Assembly: GCF_004959935.1 (NCBI RefSeq)
Contig: NZ_SMYN01000012.1
Location: 32,266 to 96,265, forward strand
Direction of reading: 5' to 3'
DNA length: 64,000 bases
Origin: Falsirhodobacter xinxiangensis
Lineage (GTDB): Bacteria; Pseudomonadota; Alphaproteobacteria; Rhodobacterales; Rhodobacteraceae
Shown here piece after piece: positions 15,318 to 25,174 of this stretch. Numbering within the stretch: the first letter of the stretch is position 1; each line of letters starts with the position of its first letter. Both the position numbers and the translations under genes were made by a program. Under the pieces are notes generated by a model. That model had not been told where the DNA came from. It saw only the letters and a program-made list of their open reading frames with translations, and did not search any database.

Positions 15318-17288
15318 ATGAAAAGGTTCACACCAGGGGGGGTCGCCCCCCTGCCATTCTTCGGCTCTGCCGTCATCTCGCTTGCATTGATCCTGTTTGC
15401 GTCGCTTGCACCCGAGGCTGCGTCCGCATGGTTCACCGCCGCCAATGGCTGGATCGTGCGCGAGATGGGCTGGTTCTATATGCTGGCCGTCGGCGGCTTC
15501 GTCATCTTTCTTCTTTGGCTGGCCTTCAGCCCGCTTGGAAAGGTGAAACTGGGGCCGGACGAATCCGTTCCCGACTACAGCTATGGCACATGGATCGCGA
15601 TGCTGTTCAGCGCGGGAATGGGCATCGGCATCGTCTTCTATGGCGTGGCCGAACCGATCATGCATTTCCAGGCCCCGCCGGACGCAGACGCCCGCACCCC
15701 CGCCGCCGCCCGCGACGCGATGAGCATCACCTTCTTCCACTGGGGTGTCCACGCCTGGGCGATCTATGCGGTGATGGGGCTGGCACTGGCCTATTTCGGC
15801 TTCCGCCGGGGCGATCCGCTGGTCATCCGCTCGGCCTTCCGGCCGCTGCTGGGCGACCGGATCAACGGGCCGATCGGCGACATGATCGACATCTTTGCCG
15901 TGGTCGGCACATTGGCAGGTCTTTCGACCTCACTGGGGCTCGGCGTCGCGCAGTTGAACGCAACCGGCACCTATCTTCTTGGCCTGCCGCAGTCGACGGG
16001 CATCCAGCTGGTGCTGATCGCCATCGTGACGGTGCTCGCCACGATCACCGTGGCGACGGGATTGGACAACGGCATCCGGCGGCTGTCGGAATTCATCCTG
16101 ATCCTGTCCTTCGTGTTGATGGGGCTGATCCTGATCCTTGGGCCGACGCGGTTCCTGCTGCAAAGCTTCGTCGAAAACATCGGCCTCTATATCGACAGCT
16201 TCGTCTCGCGCACCTTCCACATTTATGCCTACGAGCCGGGCGAGTCAGCCTGGGTGGGGTCATGGACTCTGTTCTACTGGGGCTGGTGGATGTCGTGGTC
16301 GCCCTTCGTTGGGCTGTTCATCGCCCGGATTTCACGCGGGCGGACGATCCGGCAATTCCTTCTGGGCGTGCTGTTCGCCCCGGCGGGCTTCACCTGCATC
16401 TGGTTCACGATCTTCGGCGATCTGGCGATCTGGCTGGACCTGAACACCGCGCAGGGGGCGATTTCCACCACGGTGGCGGAAAACATGCCCATCGCGCTGT
16501 TCACCGTGTTCGAATACATGCCATTCTCGACCGCGCTCGCATGGCTCGCAGGCCTGCTGGTCGCGATCTATTTCATCACCGCATCCGATGCTGGGGCGCT
16601 GGTCATCGCCATGATCACGTCGAAGGGCGACGAGGAGCCGGTCCTTTGGCTGCGCGTCTTCTGGGCGCTGATTTGCGGCGGGGTCGCGGGCTGTCTGTTG
16701 CTGGCGGGCGGCCTCGACGCCGTCGAAATGGCGGCGGTGATCGCGGCGGCACCCTTGTCGATCGTGATGGTCTTCATGTGTTTCGGCATCTGGAAGGGCC
16801 TGTCGGACGAGGTTGCCCTGACCGCCAGCGCCGCCCTTCCCGCGGCCCCGCTGATCGGAAATGAAAGCGCGGTCTGGCGCCGCCGCCTTGGCGCCATCGT
16901 CAGCCACCCGCGCCGCGCGCAGGTGGACCGCTTCGTGGATGGCACCGTCATCCCCGCACTGGAGGCGGTTCAGGCGGAACTGGGCAAACGTGGCCATGCC
17001 GCCAATGTCGAGACGACCGAGGAGGGCGTCGCCCTGCGCGTGAACCTTGGCGAGAACATCAGCGATTTCGTCTATGGCATCCGCCCGATCAGCCAGCCGA
17101 TCCCGGCCTTTGCGCTGACGGACACCGCGCGCGGCGAAGGGGGCCGCAACCGTTACTACCGCGCCGAGGTGTTCCTTGCGCAGGGCAGTCGCGGCTACGA
17201 CATCTTCGGCTATGACAAGGAAGAGATCATCGCCGACATCGTGGCCCATTACGACCGCTACCTGCACTACGTCTCGTTGACGGGTTAA
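15318..17288 (+). CDS. betT: BCCT choline/betaine transporter BetT
   Basis: 656 residues, the length of osmoregulated BetT rather than short BCCTs. Twelve transmembrane segments over the first ~500 residues with the aromatic substrate box (SWTLFYWGWWMSWSPFVGLF) and GMGIGIVFYGVAEP. The last ~150 residues are the hydrophilic BetT C-terminal domain (FVYGIRPISQPIPAFAL, YDIFGYDKEEIIADI) that controls activity under osmotic stress in E. coli. GAAGGGA stands before ATG 15318. No betAB genes are in the window. Stop overlaps a convergent small gene by 4 bp. Confidence 0.9.
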   Translation: MKRFTPGGVAPLPFFGSAVISLALILFASLAPEAASAWFTAANGWIVREMGWFYMLAVGGFVIFLLWLAFSPLGKVKLGPDESVPDYSYGTWIAMLFSAGMGIGIVFYGVAEPIMHFQAPPDADARTPAAARDAMSITFFHWGVHAWAIYAVMGLALAYFGFRRGDPLVIRSAFRPLLGDRINGPIGDMIDIFAVVGTLAGLSTSLGLGVAQLNATGTYLLGLPQSTGIQLVLIAIVTVLATITVATGLDNGIRRLSEFILILSFVLMGLILILGPTRFLLQSFVENIGLYIDSFVSRTFHIYAYEPGESAWVGSWTLFYWGWWMSWSPFVGLFIARISRGRTIRQFLLGVLFAPAGFTCIWFTIFGDLAIWLDLNTAQGAISTTVAENMPIALFTVFEYMPFSTALAWLAGLLVAIYFITASDAGALVIAMITSKGDEEPVLWLRVFWALICGGVAGCLLLAGGLDAVEMAAVIAAAPLSIVMVFMCFGIWKGLSDEVALTASAALPAAPLIGNESAVWRRRLGAIVSHPRRAQVDRFVDGTVIPALEAVQAELGKRGHAANVETTEEGVALRVNLGENISDFVYGIRPISQPIPAFALTDTARGEGGRNRYYRAEVFLAQGSRGYDIFGYDKEEIIADIVAHYDRYLHYVSLTG

Positions 17289-17524
17289 AACAGCAGCCAC
17301 AGCATGAAGGCGGCGGACAGCGCCGCCAGCACCATTCCGGCGCGGGTCAGGTTGCGGATGTCGACCTCGCCCTGCGCGTCCTGCCGTTCAAGCCAGCCCT
17401 GGCTGTCATCGGTCAGGCTGGCTTCCAGGCGCCGCAGGCGGTCCATCGCGGTTTCGACCTGCGGCGTTTTTTCGGCGCGGGGCAGCGGGGCGATGGCGGG
17501 AAATTCGATGTTCGTATCGGTCAT
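17285..17524 (-). CDS. small single-pass membrane protein, unknown
   Basis: 79 residues. A hydrophilic, acidic N-terminal part with a short predicted coiled stretch (VETAMDRLRRLEASLTDD) and one C-terminal hydrophobic helix (AGMVLAALSAAFMLWLLF), i.e. a tail-anchored topology. No family recognised. Convergent with betT (4 bp overlap); upstream 84 bp separate it from the DUF72 gene. Confidence 0.6.
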   Translation of the reverse strand: MTDTNIEFPAIAPLPRAEKTPQVETAMDRLRRLEASLTDDSQGWLERQDAQGEVDIRNLTRAGMVLAALSAAFMLWLLF

Positions 17525-17608
17525 TTCGGAAAACTCACTAAATCAATGGCGCGGTCAGTAGGACCGGCCTGTGTCCGAAATGGGGCCTGAGGATGACAAA
17601 TATGGACG

Positions 17609-18394
17609 TTATCTTAACCGGTTAATGATCGAAACCGCCGCCGCCGGATTCCGTGCCTTCTCGCCCGAGATGACATACAGATAAACGTCGCGCGGTTTGC
17701 GCTCGGGCTTGGTCAGCAAGGGCATGTCCTGCGGCAGGTGCCCTTCCGCCCATGACTTCGCCCGCCGCGCCCAATCGTCCAGCGCCTGCGTGGAATAGCC
17801 TTCCTCATGCGCGTCGGTCGTGCCCATTGCGCGGACATAGACGAAATCGGCGGTCGGATCGGCGATCAACGGATGCTCCGAATCGGCACCGCAGATGATG
17901 GCGACGTTGTGCCGGGTCATCATTCCCACCGCCTCGGGAACCGCGAAACTGTCGTGCCGCAATTCGACCGCATGGCGCAGGGGCAAGCCATCCACCTCGG
18001 GCGGCAGCAGTTTCAGGAACGCCTCGAAATCCGCGGGGTCGAATTTCTTGGTCGCCATGAACTGCCAGTTGATCGGTCCAAGCTTCGGGCCAAGTCGCGC
18101 GATGCCACCTTCGATGAACCGGGTGATCGACGGCTCGGCTTCGGCCAGAACCTTGCGGTTGGTGGCATATCGCGGGGCCTTCAGCGCAAAGACGAAATCA
18201 TCGGGCACCTCGTCGTGCCACTTCGAATAGGTGTCCGGCGACGGCGCGCGATAATAGGTGCCGTTGACCTCGATGCTGGACAGCTGGCGCGAGGCGTGGT
18301 GCAGCTCCTGCGACTGCGGCAGGCCCTTGGGATAGAAGCTGCCCCGCCACGGCTCGAATATCCAGCCGCCGATCCCCACGCGCACCTTTGCCAT
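17609..18394 (-). CDS. DUF72 family protein
   Basis: 261 residues, TIM-barrel-like DUF72 (YecE type). Visible signatures: VRVGIGGWIFEPWRGSFYP, SIEVNGTYYRAPSPDTYSKW, LKAPRYATNR, LRHAVELRHDSF and YLYVISGEKARNP. Function unknown in general. Start ATG 18394 overlaps the regA stop (TGATG), so it is translated as the last gene of the cyo-surf1-regBA operon. Confidence 0.88.
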   Translation of the reverse strand: MAKVRVGIGGWIFEPWRGSFYPKGLPQSQELHHASRQLSSIEVNGTYYRAPSPDTYSKWHDEVPDDFVFALKAPRYATNRKVLAEAEPSITRFIEGGIARLGPKLGPINWQFMATKKFDPADFEAFLKLLPPEVDGLPLRHAVELRHDSFAVPEAVGMMTRHNVAIICGADSEHPLIADPTADFVYVRAMGTTDAHEEGYSTQALDDWARRAKSWAEGHLPQDMPLLTKPERKPRDVYLYVISGEKARNPAAAVSIINRLR

Positions 18395-18924
18395 CACCGC
18401 ACCTGCCATTTCTCCAGTTTCCGGGCCAGCGTGCGGCGGTGCATTCCCAGCCGCCGCGCCGTTTCCGAGATGTTGAAATCCGTCGCAACCAGCATCTCGT
18501 GGATGCGTTCCCATTCCAGCGTCTTGATCGTGGTCGGCATGTTGCCCGCCTCGACCGAGGTGTTGCCCTCGCTGCGCTGGAAGGCGTCCAGAATGTCGTC
18601 GGTGTTCGAAGGTTTGGTCAGGTAATGGCAGGCGCCCAGCTTGATCGCCTCCACCGCCGTCGCGATGCTGGCAAAGCCGGTCAGCACCACGATCAGCATC
18701 TCGGGGTCGTGCTTGTGCAGCCGGTCAACACAGACCAGCCCCGAGCCGCCCGAAAGCTTCAGATCGACGACCGCATGGGTCGGGTGATGCGTCTCCAGCA
18801 CAGCGTCCAGCATGTCCGGCCCACTGGCCGTCACCACCCCGAAACCGCGCTTTTCCAGCGACCGTTTCAGGGTCGCCGCGAAATCGGCGTCATCCTCGAC
18901 CAGAAGCATCAGACCTTCAGACAT
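18394..18924 (-). CDS. regA: RegA/ActR/RoxR-type response regulator
   Basis: 176 residues. Receiver domain with phospho-acceptor D54 (AVVDLKLSGGSG), TGF and KPS motifs, a short linker, and a Fis-type helix-turn-helix at the C terminus (NISETARRLGMHRRTLARKLEKW). This single-HTH form is typical of the RegA/PrrA/ActR/RoxR global redox regulators. Sequence outside the HTH is more divergent than expected for the main RegA of a Rhodobacter, so it may be a second, oxidase-dedicated paralogue. Overlaps regB by 8 bp. Confidence 0.85.
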   Translation of the reverse strand: MSEGLMLLVEDDADFAATLKRSLEKRGFGVVTASGPDMLDAVLETHHPTHAVVDLKLSGGSGLVCVDRLHKHDPEMLIVVLTGFASIATAVEAIKLGACHYLTKPSNTDDILDAFQRSEGNTSVEAGNMPTTIKTLEWERIHEMLVATDFNISETARRLGMHRRTLARKLEKWQVR

Positions 18925-20158
18925 CGTCCTCCTCCAACGCGAGCGAGGCCAGCGGGAGGCGCACCGTCACCACCGCACCGTCATCGGCATTATGGGCCGA
19001 TACATCGCCCCCCAGTTTGCGCAGCGCGCTGACGGCAAGGAAAAGTCCCAGTCCCCGCCCCGCAGCACCCTTGGTCGATGTATAGGGCCGCCCGAAATCC
19101 GCCAGCATTTCCCGCGAGAAGCCCGGCCCCTGGTCGCGCACCGTCAGCACCAGATCCCCGTCCGAACGGGCAGCCTCCAGCGCCACCCAGTCGGGCGACA
19201 CCTCATGCGCATTGTCCAGCACGTTCATCAACATCTTCTTCAGCGTGGCGTCCGAGACGATCGGGACATCATCGCCGAAGCGGTCCTCCAGCACCAGCCC
19301 GTGAAAGTTGCGCCCCTGAGCCCATTCCTGCGCCAATTCCCCGACGAAGGCACGCACTCCGGTCACGCGCGGCGCCTCGCCCCGCACCTCGCCCGAGGTC
19401 ATCAGGATGCCCGTCACGATGGCCTTGCACCGATCCACGGCCCGCTGCATCACGGCAATATCCTCGCGCTGTTCGGGGTCGGTCACGCTGCGACGCCAAT
19501 CGCCAAGGATCACCGAGATCGAAGCCAGCGGCGTGCCCAGTTCATGCGCCGCGCCGGATGCGAACAGGCCCATGCGGACGATGTGATCCTCCTCGGCGGC
19601 GCGTTGGCGCAGGCGTTCCAGCCGCGCGGTGCGGTCCGACAAGTTGGCGGCGACGCGCGTGACGAAGGCCACGATCAGCACCGCATCCAGCGTCAGCCCG
19701 ACGAACATGCCACCGATATAGACGGGAAAGAACTCCATCCCCTCGGGCAGAACCAGCGGCAGGTGAAATTCCGTCAACAGCGCGAAGATCACGCTCATCA
19801 ACCCGACCAGCGACCAGCTTATCTCGCGCGGAAGCAGCACCGCCGACAGGGTGATCTGCAAGAGAAACAGTGTGGTGAACGGGTTCGTCGCACCGCCCGA
19901 CAGCGCAAGCTGCGTCGCCAGCGCCAGAACGTCGATCAGCAATTCGACCGGAAGCGCCCATTTCCAGCGCCGCAGCCGCGTCAGGCTGATCAGGTTGACC
20001 GCGACCAGCACCGCCACCACCAGCCCCATCGGCAAAAGCGGCAGGCGGATTCCGATGATGTTATGTGCCACAAGGATCGTCGCGATCTGACCCGCCACCG
20101 CCAGCCAGCGCAACTGCACCAGCAGCGCAAGATCCCTGCCATCGGTGGTCTGGTCCAT
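18917..20158 (-). CDS. regB: RegB/PrrB/RoxS-type redox sensor histidine kinase
   Basis: 413 residues. Six hydrophobic helices in the first ~175 residues, the quinone-binding heptad GGATNPF at 88-94, H-box with H205 (SGAAHELGTPL), and ATPase boxes (NVLDNAHEVSP, DQGPGFS, GRGLGLFLA). C244 (VDRCKAIV) sits where the redox-active Cys of RegB is expected. In RegB, ubiquinone pool state and this Cys control kinase activity. Start ATG 20158 overlaps the surf1 stop (TGATG). Being co-transcribed with a quinol oxidase, it could sense the ubiquinol that the oxidase consumes. Confidence 0.88.
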   Translation of the reverse strand: MDQTTDGRDLALLVQLRWLAVAGQIATILVAHNIIGIRLPLLPMGLVVAVLVAVNLISLTRLRRWKWALPVELLIDVLALATQLALSGGATNPFTTLFLLQITLSAVLLPREISWSLVGLMSVIFALLTEFHLPLVLPEGMEFFPVYIGGMFVGLTLDAVLIVAFVTRVAANLSDRTARLERLRQRAAEEDHIVRMGLFASGAAHELGTPLASISVILGDWRRSVTDPEQREDIAVMQRAVDRCKAIVTGILMTSGEVRGEAPRVTGVRAFVGELAQEWAQGRNFHGLVLEDRFGDDVPIVSDATLKKMLMNVLDNAHEVSPDWVALEAARSDGDLVLTVRDQGPGFSREMLADFGRPYTSTKGAAGRGLGLFLAVSALRKLGGDVSAHNADDGAVVTVRLPLASLALEEDDV

Positions 20159-20868
20159 CAACCGCGCCTGAGCCGCCTCTCGTGCCGAGCGACATAGACC
20201 GTCGCGGCGACAAGACCAAGGGCCAGACCGAACCATGTCAGCGCATAGCTGAGGTGGTTGTTGCGGAAACTGACCACCGTCAACCCGCCGATGGGCAGAT
20301 CGCCCGTCCGGTCGGCGTCGACGAAGAAGGGCTGCAGATCGACACCCTTGGCAGCGCCGATGGCCGCCACATCGCGCGAGAACCAGCGATCCGCCGCAGG
20401 GTCGTTCTGCCTCAGGAAGCCGCCGCCCGGTTCGGTCATGCGAAGCAACCCGTTCACCGTCAACTCGCCTTCGGACGAAGGGATGGCAGCGCGCTGTTCC
20501 GGCAGCACGAAGCCGCGGTTGACCAGATAGGTGCCATTCGCGGTCTGCATCGGGGTCAGCACCCAGAATCCGCCGCCTATGGCCGTGACTGCCTGCGTGA
20601 ATACGGTGTCTTCATAAAGGAAACGACCCGACAGCGTCACACGGCGATATTCGTCTGCCGCCTGCGTGACCGGCCCGGTCGGCACCGGCACCGGCGGTTC
20701 CGCCAGCCGCGCCTCGACCCGGTGGATCAGGTCGGTCTTCCAGGACAGGCGCTGGACCTGCCAGATGCCCAGCCCCAGAAGCAGAACGATGCCAAGGGCG
20801 GCAAGCACCCCAAGCACCGCAAGCGTCAGGGCCGATCGCGGCGCGCGTTCCGGCCCTGCCTCGGTCAC
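20158..20868 (-). CDS. SURF1 family protein
   Basis: 236 residues with a transmembrane helix at each end (AVLGVLAALGIVLLLGLGIW and LTWFGLALGLVAATVYVA) and the SURF1 signatures WQVQRLSWK, GGGFWVLTPMQTANGTYLVNRG and NNHLSYALTWFGLA. SURF1 helps heme insertion in haem-copper oxidases. I place the start at GTG 20868, which overlaps the cyoD stop (GTGA); the upstream ATG frame is the cyoD gene. SURF1 is more often encoded with cytochrome c oxidases; here it follows a bo3 quinol oxidase. Confidence 0.88.
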   Translation of the reverse strand: MTEAGPERAPRSALTLAVLGVLAALGIVLLLGLGIWQVQRLSWKTDLIHRVEARLAEPPVPVPTGPVTQAADEYRRVTLSGRFLYEDTVFTQAVTAIGGGFWVLTPMQTANGTYLVNRGFVLPEQRAAIPSSEGELTVNGLLRMTEPGGGFLRQNDPAADRWFSRDVAAIGAAKGVDLQPFFVDADRTGDLPIGGLTVVSFRNNHLSYALTWFGLALGLVAATVYVARHERRLRRG

Positions 20869-21239
20869 TGCGGAACGCTCATCAGGTCCATGTCGTGACC
20901 CGGCATCATGTTGGTGTTCATGTGATACATGACCCAGATCGAGCCAGCCAGCATGATGACAACCACGATGATCGTGAAGATCAGCGCCGTCATCGTCCAC
21001 CCCTCCTCGGCCGAGGAGGTCATGTGCAGGAAGAAGATCATGTGAACGATGATCTGCACCACCGCCATGCCGACCACGACCGCGACCGTCCAGCCCCTGC
21101 TTTCCAGCCCGCCGGTCATCACCAGCCAGAACGGGATCGCCGTCAGGATCACCGACAGCACGAAACCGATGACATAGGATTTCATCGAGCCATGCGAATG
21201 GCCGTCGTGATGCGCGTCGTTATGCGAATGAGAAGCCAT
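20865..21239 (-). CDS. cyoD: cytochrome bo3 ubiquinol oxidase subunit IV
   Basis: 124 residues with three hydrophobic helices (IGFVLSVILTAIPFWLVMTGG, VAVVVGMAVVQIIVHMIFFLHM, IFTIIVVVIMLAGSIWVMYHM), the CyoD pattern. His-rich N terminus. Start overlaps the cyoC stop, and its own stop overlaps the surf1 GTG. Small subunit needed for assembly of the bo3 oxidase in the inner membrane. Confidence 0.93.
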   Translation of the reverse strand: MASHSHNDAHHDGHSHGSMKSYVIGFVLSVILTAIPFWLVMTGGLESRGWTVAVVVGMAVVQIIVHMIFFLHMTSSAEEGWTMTALIFTIIVVVIMLAGSIWVMYHMNTNMMPGHDMDLMSVPQ

Positions 21240-21859
21240 CAGATCATCCCCATCAGGTAGACGAAGGTGAAGACGCCGATCCAGATGACGTCCAGGAAGT
21301 GCCAGAACAGGCTCAGGCAGCCCAGACGGCGCTGGTTGGCCGCCGTCAGCCCGCGCTTGTGGACCTGCACCATCAGCGTGACCAGCCAGATAATGCCGAA
21401 GGTCACGTGCAGCCCGTGCGTTCCGACCAGCGTGAAGAAGGCCGACAGGAAGGCCGACCGCTGCGGCGTCGCGCCGATATGGATCAGGTGGTGGAACTCG
21501 TAAAGTTCGATGCCAAGGAAGGCGAGGCCGAACAGGCCCGTCACCCCCAGCCAGATCAGCACCTGACGGCTGTTGTTCTTCACCATGGCCAGCATCGCAA
21601 AGCCATAGGTGATGGACGAGAACAGCAGCATCGCCGTGTTCAGCGCGATCAGCTCCAGCTCGAACAGGTCCTTCGGACCCGGCCCGGCGGCGAAGTTGTT
21701 GCCCAGCACCGCGAACACCGCGAACAGCACGGCGAACATCAGGCAGTCGCTCATCAGATAGATCCAGAAGCCCAGCATGGTGCTGTGACCTTCGGGATGA
21801 TGCGGCTCCTCGGGCAGATGGAACGTTGCCCGGTCTTTGGGAAGGGTGATCGTGCTCAT
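21239..21859 (-). CDS. cyoC: cytochrome bo3 ubiquinol oxidase subunit III
   Basis: 206 residues with five transmembrane helices. Begins with a polar stretch and [19 protein letters not shown]; conserved [16 protein letters not shown] and [17 protein letters not shown] are typical of haem-copper oxidase subunit III in the CyoC branch. Start overlaps the cyoB stop by 4 bp (ATGA). Confidence 0.95.
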   Translation of the reverse strand: MSTITLPKDRATFHLPEEPHHPEGHSTMLGFWIYLMSDCLMFAVLFAVFAVLGNNFAAGPGPKDLFELELIALNTAMLLFSSITYGFAMLAMVKNNSRQVLIWLGVTGLFGLAFLGIELYEFHHLIHIGATPQRSAFLSAFFTLVGTHGLHVTFGIIWLVTLMVQVHKRGLTAANQRRLGCLSLFWHFLDVIWIGVFTFVYLMGMI

Positions 21860-23847
21860 GCTTTCAGGCTCGCCAGTTGGGCTTCGCGCTTGCGCTCGGT
21901 CTCGATCACCTCATCCACGGGGATGTAGTAATCGCGGTCGTTGTCGAAGGTGTGATAGATCGCATAGCCGACGATCCCGATGAACGACAGCGCCGCCAGC
22001 CACCAGATATACCACACCAGCGCGAAGCCGCAGATCACCGCCAAGGCCGACAGTATGACCCCCGCCCCGGTTCCGCGCGGCATGTGGATCTCGGCAAAGC
22101 CAGCCGTAGGACGCTGATAGTTCCGCGCCTTCATGTCGTGCCAGGCATCGACATCATGCGCGACCGGCGTGAACGCGAAGTTGTAGTCCGGCGGCGGTGA
22201 AGACGTTGCCCATTCCAGCGTGCGCCCACCCCACGGGTCGCCCGTGAAATCGCGCAGCTGGTCGCGTTTCCAGATCGACACCGCAATCTGGATCAGGAAG
22301 GCACCGATGCCGATGGCGATGATACCAGCACCGACTGCCGCAATCTGGAACCAGATCTGCAGGCTCGGATCATCGAAGGTCCGCAGGCGGCGCGTGACGC
22401 CCATCAGGCCCAGAACGTAAAGCGGCGTGAAGGCGACCCAGAAGCCGACGACCCAGCCCCAGAAGGAAACCTTGCCCCAGAACGGGTCGAGCTTGAACCC
22501 GAAGGCTTTCGGCCACCAGAAGTTGATCGCCGCGAACAGGCCGAACACGACGCCGCCGATGATGACGTTGTGGAAGTGCGCGATCAGGAACAGCGAGTTG
22601 TGCAGCACGAAGTCCGCCGGCGGCACTGCCAGCAGCACGCCCGTCATCCCGCCGACCGTGAAGGTCAGCATGAAGGCGACCGTCCACATCATCGGCAGCT
22701 CGAACCGGATGCGGCCCTTGTACATGGTGAACAGCCAGTTGAAGATCTTGGCCCCGGTCGGGATCGAGATGATCATCGTGGTGATCCCGAAGAACGAGTT
22801 CACCGACGCGCCCGACCCCATCGTGAAGAAGTGGTGCAGCCAGACGAGGTAGGACAGAACCGTGATCACGACCGTGGCATAGACCATCGAGGTATAGCCG
22901 AACAGGCGCTTGCCGGTGAAGGTCGACACGACTTCCGAGAACACCCCGAACAGCGGCAGGATCAGGATGTAGACCTCCGGGTGGCCCCAGATCCAGATCA
23001 GGTTCACATACATCATCGGGTTGCCGCCCAGATCGTTCGTGAAGAAGTTCGTTCCCACGTAGCGGTCAAGCGACAGCAGCACCAGAACCACCGTCAGCAC
23101 CGGGAAGGACGCGACGATCAGCACGTTCGTGCACAGCGAGGTCCAGGTGAAGATCGGCATCTTCATCATGGTCATGCCCGGTGCGCGCATCTTGATGATG
23201 GTGACCAGCAGGTTGATCCCCGACAGCGTCGTGCCGACACCCGCGACCTGAAGGCCCCAGATGTAATAATCGACGCCGACATAGGGCGACGCCCCGATCC
23301 CCGACAGCGGCGGGAAGGCCAGCCAGCCCGTCTGACCATATTCGCCGATGAACAGCGAGATCATGGTGATGATCGCCCCGCCCGCCGTCATCCAGAACGA
23401 GAAGTTGTTCAGGAACGGGAAGGACACGTCGCGCGCACCGATCTGAAGCGGCACGACATAGTTCATCAGGCCCGTGACCCACGGCATCGCTACGAAGAAG
23501 ATCATGATCACGCCATGCGCCGTGAAGATCTGGTCGTAGTGGTGCGCGTTCAGATACCCTTCGGACCCGTTGAAGGCGATCGCCTGCTGGACCCGCATCA
23601 TGATCGCATCGGCAAAACCGCGTAGCAGCATGACAAGGCCGAGGATCATGTACATGATCCCGATCTTCTTGTGGTCGACCGAAGTGAACCACTCGTTCCA
23701 GAGATAGCCCCAGAGCTTGAAATAGGTGAGCGCGCCAACAAGGGCGATCCCGCCGAGCGCCACAGCCACGAAGGTCAGCTGGACGATCGGATCATAGGGA
23801 ATCGCGTTCCAGTCAAGGCGGCCGAAGATGAATTCGGTAAGCGTCAT
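21856..23847 (-). CDS. cyoB: cytochrome bo3 ubiquinol oxidase subunit I
   Basis: 663 residues, full length. Catalytic subunit that oxidises ubiquinol, reduces O2 and pumps protons. Haem/copper ligands are visible: H111 in TAHGVIM (low-spin haem), [17 protein letters not shown] with the cross-linked His-Tyr, the HH pair in WLHHFF, and [14 protein letters not shown]. It lies between cyoA (13 nt upstream) and cyoC. Confidence 0.97.
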   Translation of the reverse strand: MTLTEFIFGRLDWNAIPYDPIVQLTFVAVALGGIALVGALTYFKLWGYLWNEWFTSVDHKKIGIMYMILGLVMLLRGFADAIMMRVQQAIAFNGSEGYLNAHHYDQIFTAHGVIMIFFVAMPWVTGLMNYVVPLQIGARDVSFPFLNNFSFWMTAGGAIITMISLFIGEYGQTGWLAFPPLSGIGASPYVGVDYYIWGLQVAGVGTTLSGINLLVTIIKMRAPGMTMMKMPIFTWTSLCTNVLIVASFPVLTVVLVLLSLDRYVGTNFFTNDLGGNPMMYVNLIWIWGHPEVYILILPLFGVFSEVVSTFTGKRLFGYTSMVYATVVITVLSYLVWLHHFFTMGSGASVNSFFGITTMIISIPTGAKIFNWLFTMYKGRIRFELPMMWTVAFMLTFTVGGMTGVLLAVPPADFVLHNSLFLIAHFHNVIIGGVVFGLFAAINFWWPKAFGFKLDPFWGKVSFWGWVVGFWVAFTPLYVLGLMGVTRRLRTFDDPSLQIWFQIAAVGAGIIAIGIGAFLIQIAVSIWKRDQLRDFTGDPWGGRTLEWATSSPPPDYNFAFTPVAHDVDAWHDMKARNYQRPTAGFAEIHMPRGTGAGVILSALAVICGFALVWYIWWLAALSFIGIVGYAIYHTFDNDRDYYIPVDEVIETERKREAQLASLKA

Positions 23848-23860
23848 GGTGCGGGTTCCG

Positions 23861-25027
23861 TCAGAGGGCTTCGGCGCCGCGGGGCGTCCGTAGCAAAGTG
23901 AAAGTCGGGGTCAGCGACATGGCGGGCTGCGCCAATGCGTGACCGCGGATCGGCGTCGCAGCCTTGGGATGCACGACTTCGGTTTCGGCCGCACCATACA
24001 TGCGCTCCGAATCCAGCACCGTGCAGAAGGCATCGACCGTGATCGGCGCATTGCCCAGCACCGTGCCGCGGCGGGCGTATTTGTCATGCGTCAACGCGGT
24101 GACGTTCATGATGCCGGCGATGCCCATGCCGCCCTGACGGTCCAGCGCCATCATCTCGTCCATGCACATCTTGCCAGATTCGACGCAGAAGTTGAGGATC
24201 GCGTGGTAAAGATCGGCATCGACCGTGCCGAACCGGGTCGGCGGGACATGCTCGCTGGGCTTTTCCAGTTCCAGATATTCGGCGCGGTCCAGCGCGGCGT
24301 CCGATGCGCGGACATCGGCGACCCATTGGTCGAACCCGGCCTGATCCAGCGCATGGGCCTTGAACCGCATCCCCGAGAAACCGTGACCCGAGTAGTGCGA
24401 CGAGAAGCCGTCATACACGCCTTCGTTGTTGAAGACGCCGTTCAGCTTCGTCTCCATTGCGGGCATCGAATAGATCATGCCGGCCATCGCGGGGATGTAG
24501 AAGGCGTTCATCACCGAGGTCGAGGTCAGCGAAAACTCGATCGGGCGATCCACCGGCGCTGCCAGTTCGTTCACTGTCGCGAAACCGTATTCGGGATAGA
24601 TGAACAGCCACTTCCAGTCCATCGACACGACCTGCACGCGCAGGGGCGTGTATTCCGCCTCGATCGCCTTGTCGGCCGAGATGCGGTCCAGCTTGCGATA
24701 GGGGTCCAGAAGGTGCGTGCCGACCCAGGTCAGCGCGCCAAGGCAGATGATGATCAGCAGCGGCGCCGACCAGATCACCAGCTCCAGCCGGGTCGAATGG
24801 TGCCATTCGGGATCGTATTCGGCCTCTCGATTCGACGCGCGATACTTCCACGCGAAGAACACAACCAGCGCCATGACCGGCACGATGATAAGGAGCATGA
24901 GCCCCGTGGACAGAAGCAGCAGGTCGCGCTGCTGTGCGGCGATATCACCCGAAGGCGACAACACAACCGCTTTGCAGGACGCAAGAAACAGCAGCGATGC
25001 TATGGCGGCGAAGCGAAGGCTTTTCAC
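23861..25027 (-). CDS. cyoA: cytochrome bo3 ubiquinol oxidase subunit II
   Basis: 388 residues from GTG 25027. Lipoprotein signal peptide with lipobox LASC (Cys18), two transmembrane helices and a periplasmic cupredoxin domain without the CuA cysteines, as in quinol oxidases. Contains [18 protein letters not shown] and [18 protein letters not shown]. The C-terminal ~80 residues are long and end with a low-complexity tail. First gene of the cyoABCD-surf1-regBA-DUF72 operon; no cyoE (haem O synthase) is in this operon. Start choice rests on the signal peptide, since the ORF runs open to 25132. Confidence 0.93.
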   Translation of the reverse strand: MKSLRFAAIASLLFLASCKAVVLSPSGDIAAQQRDLLLLSTGLMLLIIVPVMALVVFFAWKYRASNREAEYDPEWHHSTRLELVIWSAPLLIIICLGALTWVGTHLLDPYRKLDRISADKAIEAEYTPLRVQVVSMDWKWLFIYPEYGFATVNELAAPVDRPIEFSLTSTSVMNAFYIPAMAGMIYSMPAMETKLNGVFNNEGVYDGFSSHYSGHGFSGMRFKAHALDQAGFDQWVADVRASDAALDRAEYLELEKPSEHVPPTRFGTVDADLYHAILNFCVESGKMCMDEMMALDRQGGMGIAGIMNVTALTHDKYARRGTVLGNAPITVDAFCTVLDSERMYGAAETEVVHPKAATPIRGHALAQPAMSLTPTFTLLRTPRGAEAL

Positions 25028-25109
25028 GGCTTTTCCATTCGACAAGGGCGGACAGGGCGGCCGGACTGCGGCCTTGGCAGGCCCATAAACCCGATGCCGC
25101 GAATGCAAC

Positions 25110-25128
25110 ATTGGACAATTTGCCCAAT
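25110..25128. promoter_or_regulatory. inverted repeat in cyoA/MFS divergent promoter region
   Basis: ATTGG (25110-25114) and CCAAT (25124-25128) form an inverted repeat with a 9-nt spacer in the 147-bp gap between cyoA and the divergent MFS gene. It could be an operator for either side; it does not match the FNR consensus. No regulator is assigned. Confidence 0.35.
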
Positions 25129-25174
25129 CCAAAGTCTACTCGATCCAAGGCAGACAGCCAAACGACCAAATCGA

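Noticed and set aside
23939..25174. 856-codon frame extending the MFS carrier upstream
   Set aside because: The extra 412 codons are antisense to cyoA and unlike any MFS N terminus; the real gene starts at 25175.
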